From assembly GCA_963524305.1 (NCBI GenBank), contig CAURGH010000001.1, forward strand, positions 1 through 64,000: a stretch of DNA of 64,000 bases, read 5' to 3'. The notes under the pieces were generated by a model. The model worked only from the letters and a program-made list of their open reading frames with translations. It was not told the DNA's origin and searched no databases. Below are positions 35,403 through 42,941 of this stretch, piece by piece. How positions within the stretch are numbered: position 1 is the stretch's first letter; each line of letters begins with the position of its first letter. The DNA comes from JABCPH02 sp963524305. GTDB taxonomy: Bacteria; Fusobacteriota; Fusobacteriia; Fusobacteriales; Leptotrichiaceae. Position numbers and translations under genes: made by a program.

Positions 35403-36713
35403 ATGATAAAGAAATTTCTTTTAATGGTTATAGTTTTAGGAATGTCTGTGCTTGGGTTTGCAGATGAAGTGGATGTTTCGCAGATTGCAGTTGATTACCC
35501 GCATAAAGAAAATGCGATAAGAGCTACGGTTTTAGGTACACCGAAAGATCAGTGGTACACTTTTAGTCATGCAAAAGGACCTAAAGTAAGAACAATAAAG
35601 ACAACGAAAAAAATTCCAGAAATTCTTAGACAATGGTCTGATTTTAAATATGGAGTTTGGAAACAAAAAGAAGAGGCCCCATTGATGATAGTAATTTCAG
35701 GGACAGGTTCGGTGTATAACAGTGGACTTTCTATGTATATGGCAAATGTATTTTATGACAGAGGATACAACGTTATAGCATTTAGTTCGGTTACTACAAT
35801 GCCATTTATTGTAAGTCAAAGTAAAAATAATTATGCAGGATATATAAAATCTGAATCTGAGCAAATGTACGATATTATTAGAAAAGCGATTGCTGATGAG
35901 AAAAAAGATGGAATGAAAATAAATGGAAATATTTACGTTGGAGGCTATAGTTTAGGAGGATTCCAATCATTATTAATCCAAAAAGAAGATGAGCAAAAAC
36001 ATCAAATAGGAATAAAAAAATCGTTATTATTGAATACGCCAATTAGTATTTTGACAGCTACTAAAAAATTGGATGGATATTTAGTAAAAAATGGAATTTT
36101 TGATGCAAAAGGATTGGAAAAATTCTTGGATACACATTTTAGTAATATAATTAATGATGAATCAATAACATCTAAAGATCTTAATTTTTCTGATATGGAT
36201 ATTAGTACTAGCCCTTTGAATAAATTAAAATTGGGAGATAAAGATTTAGAAGTACTAACAGGATTGTTATTTAGATTTTATTCAGCAAATATGACTTTTG
36301 CAGGGGAAGTATTTAGTGGACAAAAAGCAGTAGGAAGATTGTCAGATAAGAAATCGTATAAAAGATTTGATTCTCTTACAAAAGAATTTACTGAAGGAAT
36401 GTCAGTTTCATTTGATGAATATGCAAAAGAAATTTTGTATCCATATTTAAAGGCAAATAAATATCCTGATTTAACATTGGATCAATTTATAGCAGATTTT
36501 GATTTAAGAAGCAGTCAAGACTTTATTGATAGAAATAATAAGAATATAGTATTTATTTCATCTACAAATGATATTTTATTATCAGATAAAGACTTGGAAT
36601 ATATAAATCAAACATTTAAAAATAAAGTAATGATACCTTTTGGTGGTCATACAGGACTTTTGTGGCATAAAGATGTTGCAAAACTTATGGTAGATAAATT
36701 GGAGGAAAATTAA
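35403..36713 (+). CDS. Secreted alpha/beta-hydrolase fold protein
   Basis: 436 residues with a signal peptide (about 1-20, cleavage near GFA-DE). The hydrolase core has PLMIVISGTGSVY (oxyanion-hole region, about 97-109), VGGYSLGGFQS (nucleophile Ser in GYSLGG, about 179-189) and FGGHTGLLWH near the C-terminus with a possible catalytic His. An insert of about 150 mostly helical residues between the elbow and the C-terminal strands forms a lid-like region. mlaA begins five bases later. The pairing suggests work on phospholipids at the outer membrane; this is inference. Confidence 0.8.
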   Translation: MIKKFLLMVIVLGMSVLGFADEVDVSQIAVDYPHKENAIRATVLGTPKDQWYTFSHAKGPKVRTIKTTKKIPEILRQWSDFKYGVWKQKEEAPLMIVISGTGSVYNSGLSMYMANVFYDRGYNVIAFSSVTTMPFIVSQSKNNYAGYIKSESEQMYDIIRKAIADEKKDGMKINGNIYVGGYSLGGFQSLLIQKEDEQKHQIGIKKSLLLNTPISILTATKKLDGYLVKNGIFDAKGLEKFLDTHFSNIINDESITSKDLNFSDMDISTSPLNKLKLGDKDLEVLTGLLFRFYSANMTFAGEVFSGQKAVGRLSDKKSYKRFDSLTKEFTEGMSVSFDEYAKEILYPYLKANKYPDLTLDQFIADFDLRSSQDFIDRNNKNIVFISSTNDILLSDKDLEYINQTFKNKVMIPFGGHTGLLWHKDVAKLMVDKLEEN

Positions 36714-36717
36714 TACG

Positions 36718-37713
36718 ATGAAGAAAAATAATAAATTATTGGTTTTTTGTACATTGTTTGCGGCAACAACTGTTATTCAAGCAAAACAATCAAAATTGGT
36801 AGATATTGATAATTTGAATTATATGTCACAATTGGAAAATATAGAAGATGAGAAGAATGATAATATTTTTGTGGAATTTATTGATGGTTCTGTGGTTGAA
36901 AAGCCGGGAAAAAGTATAGATAAGGTTCCTCGTTCAGTAATTAGATCTAAAAAGAAAAAAGGTCAAAGCGATGTAAATAGATATGTTGCATTTGATGAGG
37001 ATTCATATGGAGTTTTGACTAATAATTTGACGGAATTGGATGAAGATTATGTTGTGTCGAGTAAAATATTTGATTTGACGGGGATGAATGATGCAATGGA
37101 ACCGTTTAATAGAAGAATGTATGCGTTTAATACGCAGTTTGATCAGAAAATTGCGTATCCAGTTTCGAGAGTTTACGGAGCAATTGTTCCCAAACCTGTG
37201 AGAAAAGGTATAGCGAATTTCTACAATAATTTCAAAGAAATTCCAACTTTTGTAAATTCATTGTTACAACTAAAACCTGGAAAAGCAATGAATGCGTTGG
37301 GAAGATTGGCTGTTAATTCTACAGTAGGAGTGTTAGGAGTTATGGATGTTGCTTCTCACATGGGAATGCAAAAAGATTGGGAGACAATGGGAGATACATT
37401 AGGACATTATGGTGTAAATACTGGTTCATACCTTGTGTTGCCACTTTTAGGTCCTAGTACTGTTAGAGATGGTGTAGGAACATTAGTAGATACAGCTATG
37501 GAATCAGCAGCAAGAGGTGCAGCAGAAGATGCTTTATTTTTTGATAAAGGAGTTTTCGATGAAAATATCTACGGATTCACTAGACCTGTTATGACAGGAT
37601 TAAATGCAAGATCGTTAATTAGCCTTAAATATGGAGATTTAAATTCGCCATTTGAATATGATTTAGTAAAAGCATTTTATTATAATTTTAGAAAGATTCA
37701 AGTTGCAAAATAG
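36718..37713 (+). CDS. mlaA: MlaA (VacJ) family outer-membrane lipid asymmetry protein
   Basis: 331 residues. A signal peptide is followed by an extended acidic and basic N-terminal region (about 25-120) and then the MlaA domain: NDAMEPFNRRMYAFN (about 124-138), the family's NFYNNFKEIPTFVNSLLQ and GDTLGHYGVNTGSYLVLPLLGPST. In Gram-negatives MlaA removes misplaced phospholipids from the outer leaflet. There is no convincing lipobox: the only early Cys (about residue 11) lies inside the hydrophobic core, and cleavage at IQA looks more likely. The N-terminal extension is longer than usual. No other mla genes are in the window. Confidence 0.88.
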   Translation: MKKNNKLLVFCTLFAATTVIQAKQSKLVDIDNLNYMSQLENIEDEKNDNIFVEFIDGSVVEKPGKSIDKVPRSVIRSKKKKGQSDVNRYVAFDEDSYGVLTNNLTELDEDYVVSSKIFDLTGMNDAMEPFNRRMYAFNTQFDQKIAYPVSRVYGAIVPKPVRKGIANFYNNFKEIPTFVNSLLQLKPGKAMNALGRLAVNSTVGVLGVMDVASHMGMQKDWETMGDTLGHYGVNTGSYLVLPLLGPSTVRDGVGTLVDTAMESAARGAAEDALFFDKGVFDENIYGFTRPVMTGLNARSLISLKYGDLNSPFEYDLVKAFYYNFRKIQVAK

Positions 37714-37733
37714 TGGAGTTTGTAATTATAAGG

Positions 37734-37765
37734 AAAGGGGCTTTCCAAGTGATAGCTCCTTTTTA
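37734..37765 (+). terminator. Rho-independent terminator after mlaA
   Basis: AAAGGGGCT (37734-37742) pairs with AGCTCCTTT (37754-37762), with one G-U pair, followed by T residues. Confidence 0.85.
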
Positions 37766-37786
37766 TATGATTTTTTATAGAATTAA

Positions 37787-38068
37787 GAATTTAATCCAGA
37801 CTATGAAATTTCAGATATTGAGAAAATAGCATTTTTTCATATTGGAATGATAGATTCAAATTCATGTACTATAAAAACTGAAATTGGAATAAAAGCTAAA
37901 AAGGTAAAATGGTATTTGGAAAATGAAAATGGAGAAATTATTTGTTTGTATGATTCTTTTATCAAAAAAGAAAATGGAAAACAAATAATCGAAATTAATC
38001 TACCAACATTTTATAGTTCGAAAATTAAATCTAATAAATGGAAAATATCGTATGAAGTTTTAGAATAA
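37787..38068 (+). pseudogene. Possible gene remnant (C-terminal fragment)
   Basis: The open frame runs from just after a stop at 37784-37786 and codes for about 93 residues, but it has no start codon until the ATG at 37847, which lacks a good ribosome binding site. Translation from there gives 73 residues with a strand-like pattern (VKWYLENENGEIICLYDSF). The reading before the ATG (FNPDYEISDIEKIAFFHIG) looks equally protein-like, suggesting the 5' part of a longer gene was lost. Not recognised. A real short gene starting at 37847 remains possible. Confidence 0.4.
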
Positions 38069-38070
38069 TG

Positions 38071-38079
38071 TGATATAAT
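38071..38079 (+). promoter_or_regulatory. Extended -10 element for glyA
   Basis: TG-A-TATAAT, 32 bases before the glyA start codon; no good -35. Confidence 0.5.
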
Positions 38080-38111
38080 TAGATAAAAATGTTAGTTATC
38101 AGGAGGAAAAT

Positions 38112-39356
38112 ATGAGCTATATAAAAGATTACGATTTAGAGGTTTATAACGCTATTAAAGCGGAAGAAAAAAGACAAGAGGAAGGAATAGAATTAATTGC
38201 TTCAGAAAATTTTGTTTCAAAGGCAGTAATGGAAGCTGCTGGATCAGTGTTTACAAATAAATATGCTGAAGGATATCCAGGAAAGAGATATTACGGAGGT
38301 TGTGTGAATGTTGATACTGTAGAAACTTTAGCAATTGAAAGATTGAAAAAGATTTTTGGGGCAAAATTTGCGAATGTTCAGCCTCATTCAGGATCACAAG
38401 CGAATATGGGAGTTTATGTTGGATTGCTAGATGCAGGAGATAAAATTTTAGGAATGGGACTTAGTTCTGGTGGACATTTAACTCACGGATATAAAATTAA
38501 TTTTTCTGGAAAAAACTATGTTGGATTAGAATATGGATTGGATCCAGAAACAGAATTGATTGATTATGACAAAGTTCGTGAAATTGCGTTGGCTGAAAAA
38601 CCAAAAATGATTGTTGCTGGAGCAAGTGCATATTCTAGAATTATTGATTTTAAAAGATTTAGAGAAATTGCTGATGAAGTTGGAGCATATTTAATGGTTG
38701 ATATGGCTCATATTGCTGGACTTGTTGCGGCAGGAATTCATCCAAATCCTATAGAATACGCTGATGTTGTGACTTCTACAACACACAAAACTTTAAGAGG
38801 GCCTCGTGGAGGAGTTATTCTAACAAACGATGAAGAAATAGCCAAAAAAGTTGATAAAACAGTATTCCCAGGTATTCAAGGTGGACCATTAGCTCATATT
38901 ATTGCAGCAAAAGCAGTTGCTTTCAAAGAGGCATTATCGCCAGAATTTAAAGAATATCAAGAGCAAGTTGCAAAAAATGCAAAAGTTTTAGCCGAAGAAC
39001 TTACAAAAGGTGGACTTAGAATTGTAAGTGGTGGAACAGATAATCACTTGATGTTAGTGGATTTGAGACCATTGAAGGTTACTGGAAAAGTTGCTGAAGA
39101 AAAATTAGAAGAAGCAGGAATTACTTGTAATAAAAATGCGATACCGAATGATCCAGAAAAACCATTCATTACAAGTGGAGTAAGACTTGGAACACCAGCA
39201 ATTACAGCTCGTGGATTTAAAGAAGAAGAAACTAAAAAAGTAGCAGAATTTATCTTAAAAGTTTTAAAAAATATAGACAATAATGAAGTAATTGCTGAAG
39301 TTAAAGAAGAAGTTTTAAAATTAACTGAAAAATTTCCTCTTTATAGAAATAAGTAA
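38112..39356 (+). CDS. glyA: Serine hydroxymethyltransferase
   Basis: A 414-residue GlyA, which interconverts serine and glycine and loads one-carbon units on tetrahydrofolate. The PLP lysine is in STTHKTLRGPRGG (about residues 222-234), and IELIASENFVS, GYPGKRYYGGC and ANVQPHSGSQAN are family signatures. Full length. A strong AGGAGG ribosome binding site precedes it. Codon use is close to that of other housekeeping genes here, and rph follows 21 bases later. Confidence 0.97.
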   Translation: MSYIKDYDLEVYNAIKAEEKRQEEGIELIASENFVSKAVMEAAGSVFTNKYAEGYPGKRYYGGCVNVDTVETLAIERLKKIFGAKFANVQPHSGSQANMGVYVGLLDAGDKILGMGLSSGGHLTHGYKINFSGKNYVGLEYGLDPETELIDYDKVREIALAEKPKMIVAGASAYSRIIDFKRFREIADEVGAYLMVDMAHIAGLVAAGIHPNPIEYADVVTSTTHKTLRGPRGGVILTNDEEIAKKVDKTVFPGIQGGPLAHIIAAKAVAFKEALSPEFKEYQEQVAKNAKVLAEELTKGGLRIVSGGTDNHLMLVDLRPLKVTGKVAEEKLEEAGITCNKNAIPNDPEKPFITSGVRLGTPAITARGFKEEETKKVAEFILKVLKNIDNNEVIAEVKEEVLKLTEKFPLYRNK

Positions 39357-39377
39357 AAGATTTAAAGGAGATTGATA

Positions 39378-40073
39378 GTGAGAAGTAATAACAGAAAAAA
39401 TGATGAAATGCGAGAAGTAAAAGTTACCAAAAATTACATCGTTCATCCTGAAGGTTCGGTTTTAATTGAATTTGGAAAAACGAAAGTGATTTGTAATGCT
39501 ACAGTTGAAGAAAAAATTCCTAGATGGTTGAGAGGGACTGGTTCTGGGTGGATTGCAGCAGAATACAGTATGCTTCCAAGAGCAACAAATATGCGTGTTC
39601 AAAGGGAATCAATGAAAGGTAAGGTAGCAGGAAGAACAATGGAAATTCAACGTTTGATAGGAAGGGCCTTGAGAGCTGCGATTGACTTGGAAAAATTAGG
39701 CGAAAGAACGATAATGGTAGATTGTGATGTTATTCAAGCTGATGGTGGAACTAGAACCGCCTCAATTACAGGAGCTTACTTGGCAGTAGAACTTGCAATT
39801 GAAAAATTGATTGATGAAGGAAAATTAAAAGAAATACCGATAAAATCTAAAGTTGCGGCGATTAGCGTTGGAAAAGTGAAAGGTGAAGTTTTATTGGATT
39901 TGGAATATGAAGAAGATTCTCATGCAGATGTAGATATGAATATCGTTATGACTGACAAGGGAGAATTTGTGGAAATTCAAGGGACTGGAGAAGAAGCGAC
40001 ATTCACTCAAAATGAGTTATTGCAATTTATTGAAGTTTCTAAAAAAGCATTTGAAAAATTATTTGCGCTATAA
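39378..40073 (+). CDS. rph: Ribonuclease PH
   Basis: 231 residues, a phosphorolytic 3' exoribonuclease that trims tRNA ends. Signatures include EGSVLIEFGKTKVICNATVEE, RGTGSGWIAAEYSMLPRAT, GRTMEIQRLIGRALRA and DCDVIQADGGTRTASITGAYLA. GTG at 39378 is the likely start, seven bases after AAAGGAG; a TTG at 39372 is too close to that site. No rdgB-type domain is fused. Confidence 0.96.
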   Translation: MRSNNRKNDEMREVKVTKNYIVHPEGSVLIEFGKTKVICNATVEEKIPRWLRGTGSGWIAAEYSMLPRATNMRVQRESMKGKVAGRTMEIQRLIGRALRAAIDLEKLGERTIMVDCDVIQADGGTRTASITGAYLAVELAIEKLIDEGKLKEIPIKSKVAAISVGKVKGEVLLDLEYEEDSHADVDMNIVMTDKGEFVEIQGTGEEATFTQNELLQFIEVSKKAFEKLFAL

Positions 40074-40117
40074 AGGGAAAAAGAGAAATTAATAGAAAAT
40101 AAAAAAGGAGGTGCGAA

Positions 40118-41002
40118 ATGGCATCAAAAACTAGAGATTTAGTAGCTGAACAGCTAAAACAAATAGAAAAAGGGAATCCTGATGTGATGAATGATTTAGG
40201 AATTTATTACGATAAAAAAGGGAATTTTGAAGAAGCAGAAAAATACTATTTACAAGCAGTAGAGCATGGTAGTGCAAAAGCTGCAAACAATTTAGGAATT
40301 TTATACGCTAATTCTGGGAAATTACAAAAGGCTGAAAAATATTTAATAAAAGCAATTTCAGAAAATTATCTTGAAGCAGAGTACAATTTAGGAATTTTGT
40401 ATCAAAACAACGGGAAATTGAAGGAAGCTGAAAAATGCTATTTGAATGCGATAAAACACGGAAATCAAACGGCATTTAGAAATTTAGGATTTTTGTACCA
40501 AACTTTAGGCGATACGATAAATGCTGAAATTTATTATAAAAAAGCAGTTGAACATGAAGATTTCGAGGCTTACAATAATTTAGGAGTTTTGTGCGAAAAT
40601 AAAAATCGAAATGAAGAAGCAGAAAAATACTATTTACAAGCAATGGAGAAAAAACAGCCACAAGCCATATCGAATCTAGCTTTCTTGTATGACAGAATCG
40701 GAAAACTAGAAGAAGCAGAAAACTATTTTCTTCAAGCAATAGAATCTGGAGAAACAGCTTTAATGACGCCACTTGCTATCACTTATGCAAAGCAGGGGAA
40801 AATGGACGAAACTGAAAAATGGTTCTTAAAAGCCGCAGAAATAGGCGATACTGACGCAATGAATAATTTAGGATTATTGTACCAAAATAATGGAAAACTG
40901 GAAGAAGCAGAGAAATATTACTTGCAAGCAGTGGAGAAAGGACATGAATTGGCTAAGGAGAATTTGAAGAAGTTAAGAGAGAGTTTGAAGAGTGGTAAAT
41001 AA
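40118..41002 (+). CDS. Tetratricopeptide/Sel1-like repeat protein
   Basis: 294 residues made of about eight 36-residue repeats, with the repeated pattern NNLGILYQNNGKLEEAEKYYLQAVEKG and variants. It has no signal peptide or membrane segment, so it is probably a cytoplasmic protein-binding scaffold. The repeats are very similar to each other at both DNA and protein level, so copy number may vary between strains. The partner is unknown. AAAGGAGG precedes the start. Confidence 0.85.
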   Translation: MASKTRDLVAEQLKQIEKGNPDVMNDLGIYYDKKGNFEEAEKYYLQAVEHGSAKAANNLGILYANSGKLQKAEKYLIKAISENYLEAEYNLGILYQNNGKLKEAEKCYLNAIKHGNQTAFRNLGFLYQTLGDTINAEIYYKKAVEHEDFEAYNNLGVLCENKNRNEEAEKYYLQAMEKKQPQAISNLAFLYDRIGKLEEAENYFLQAIESGETALMTPLAITYAKQGKMDETEKWFLKAAEIGDTDAMNNLGLLYQNNGKLEEAEKYYLQAVEKGHELAKENLKKLRESLKSGK

Positions 41003-41100
41003 AAGATAGCAGATAATTTATGGGATGAAATTAATTTTATCTAATAAAAATAATTTAGAAATATTTTTAAATAGTACAATAATGTGAGGAATGATCTAAA

Positions 41101-42006
41101 ATGAAAAAATTTTTAAAAGAAAATTTTCAGATTAAATCAAAAATAATTTTTCTTTTTTTGATGATAGGAGTCATTATTTTAATATTTTTTTTAAATTTTG
41201 TTTATAAAAATTATAAAAAAAATTATTTGATTCAAGAAACTAGAAAGAGAAAAATAGAAATGAAAAAGGAACAGTTGAAAAGAGAAGAAGAAACCGAAAA
41301 AAATAATAGAAAAATTGAAGATGATTTTTTATTTTTTGAACAATATTTTAAAAGTTTTAATAAAATAGCAGAAAAAATTGACAATTTTGGTAATCCTGGT
41401 GAAATTAGAGCGAAAATGTATTTTGTTTTAGATTCAAAATATTCCTTTGCAAAAAATGCTATGTATTCAGATAAATTTATTTATATAAAAGCAGATAGAA
41501 TAAAAAAGTACACTCTTTCTAACGGGAAAAAATTTTATGTCTTTGAAAATGCTGATGTAAAAAGTAAAAAAACTCACCGAACAATAAATAAAAGTTACGA
41601 TGCATATATAATGAACGGAAATCTTTATTGTACGATAGATTACAATGGAAATCTTGTTGAAAGTATGACAACTAAATATACAGATCCAGAATCTGCAAGA
41701 AGTATTCAAGATGATAAAAAGTTTGAAGCTATGAAGGAAGAAGCTAGGTGGCTGGAAATGAATAAATATCTTCCTTTGCGCCGTAATAAGGAAGATATAG
41801 CAGAAAAGAAATCTATCAATAATACTATAGGAAATCATTATCCCAATGTTTTGTCAAAAAAAGAATTAGAAAAACTGGATGAAGAAGAAAATGAACGAGA
41901 AAGAACTGAATCTGATGAGTCAGAATTTGAAGATAGGGAAGAAAGAGAATACTGGGAAAGTGAGGAATATTGGGATGATGAAGGAATAGAGAAAGAGATT
42001 TATTAG
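41101..42006 (+). CDS. Membrane-anchored protein with acidic tail, unknown function
   Basis: 301 residues, not recognised. One N-terminal membrane helix (about residues 16-38) is followed by a Lys/Glu-rich coiled-coil (about 40-75), then a soluble domain (about 80-200) with beta-like segments such as FYVFENADVKS and NGNLYCTIDYNGNLVESM. The last 45 residues are extremely acidic (Glu, Asp, Trp-rich). The soluble domain would face outward if the N-terminus is inside. The acidic tail may bind metal ions or basic proteins; this is inference. Confidence 0.6.
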   Translation: MKKFLKENFQIKSKIIFLFLMIGVIILIFFLNFVYKNYKKNYLIQETRKRKIEMKKEQLKREEETEKNNRKIEDDFLFFEQYFKSFNKIAEKIDNFGNPGEIRAKMYFVLDSKYSFAKNAMYSDKFIYIKADRIKKYTLSNGKKFYVFENADVKSKKTHRTINKSYDAYIMNGNLYCTIDYNGNLVESMTTKYTDPESARSIQDDKKFEAMKEEARWLEMNKYLPLRRNKEDIAEKKSINNTIGNHYPNVLSKKELEKLDEEENERERTESDESEFEDREEREYWESEEYWDDEGIEKEIY

Positions 42007-42112
42007 AAAAAGTATTGGTAATAAACTAAAATAGAAAAACATTTAAAATTTATTAAATGTAAATCTTTAAAATAAAAAAATTAAAGAAAATAAAAAAATT
42101 TCAAATAAAAAA

Positions 42113-42141
42113 TTGACTAATTATGTTATATATGTTAATAT
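42113..42141 (+). promoter_or_regulatory. Candidate promoter for crr
   Basis: TTGACT (42113-42118), 17-base spacer, TAATAT (42136-42141). It sits 51 bases before the crr start codon in an otherwise AT-only gap. Confidence 0.55.
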
Positions 42142-42191
42142 TTATTAGACATTAAACTAAAACAATGATTAATATAATGGAGGAATGTAAA

Positions 42192-42713
42192 ATGGGATTA
42201 TTTGATTTTTTAAAAGGCGGAAATAAAAAAGCAGATGGAAAAGCTCAAGAATTTAATGGAAAAATTTTAGCACCAATTTCTGGTAAATTATTACCATTAT
42301 CTGAAGTACCTGATGATGTATTTGCACAAAAAATGATTGGAGACGGTATTGCTATCGAACCAAATGCATCAGGAACAATGTTGGCACCTGCTTCTGGAAG
42401 ATTGGAAAAAGTTTTTGAAACAAATCACGCTTTTAGTATTGTAACACCTGAAGGAATTGAAATTTTTGTTCACTTTGGAATGGATACAGTGCAATTAGAA
42501 GGAAAAGGATTTGAAAGATTAGCAGAAGAAGGAACAGTAGTTAAAGCTGGAGATCCATTAATCAAATACGATTATGATTTCTTAAAAGCTAACGCTAAAT
42601 CAATAATTACACCAGTAATTATTTCTAACTTTGAAGAATATTCTGATTTAAATGGAGTAGAAGAAGGAACAGCTGTAGCTGGAGAAACTGTTGTATTAAA
42701 TATTAAAAAATAA
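42192..42713 (+). CDS. crr: PTS glucose-type EIIA protein
   Basis: 173 residues, a stand-alone glucose-type IIA. The two active-site histidines are clear: His79 in FETNHAFSI and His94 in EIFVHFGMDTV, the latter the phospho-acceptor; spacing equals that of E. coli Crr. In that organism Crr both feeds PtsG and controls uptake of other sugars. No PTS permease is adjacent. ATG at 42192 follows GGAGG; an upstream in-frame start at 42165 is unlikely. Confidence 0.94.
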   Translation: MGLFDFLKGGNKKADGKAQEFNGKILAPISGKLLPLSEVPDDVFAQKMIGDGIAIEPNASGTMLAPASGRLEKVFETNHAFSIVTPEGIEIFVHFGMDTVQLEGKGFERLAEEGTVVKAGDPLIKYDYDFLKANAKSIITPVIISNFEEYSDLNGVEEGTAVAGETVVLNIKK

Positions 42714-42730
42714 GTTTAGTTTAAAATTAA

Positions 42731-42778
42731 AAGGAACTAGTTTAAAAAATAAGTTTTTTAAGCTAGTTTCTTTTTTTT
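42731..42778 (+). terminator. Rho-independent terminator after crr
   Basis: AAGGAACTAGTTTAAAAAA and TTTTTTAAGCTAGTTTCTT form a 19-bp stem with some G-U pairs and a short loop, followed by eight T residues. Confidence 0.9.
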
Positions 42779-42798
42779 GAGAAGTATTCTCTAGGTTA

Positions 42799-42831
42799 TT
42801 TACACAAAAAAGTTTACACACCCTTTACACA
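42799..42831. repeat. Three direct repeats of TTTACACA
   Basis: TTTACACA occurs at 42799-42806, 42813-42820 and 42824-42831 (steps of 14 and 11 bases), with a shorter TACAC following. They lie between the 3' ends of crr and clpB. Purpose unknown; they could bind a protein or be chance. Confidence 0.35.
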
Positions 42832-42941
42832 AAATTATGTACACTCTCGAAGTACCATTTCTGATACTTCCTTTTCTATTTTTAGAAAACCAATTTTTAA
42901 GAATTAATTTCAAAAAACTAATCTAAAATTATTTTCTTATT

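Noticed and set aside
42799..42831. TTTACACA repeats as DnaA boxes or a replication origin
   Set aside because: The DnaA box is TTATCCACA; these lack the CC, and no dnaA, dnaN or AT-melting region is near.
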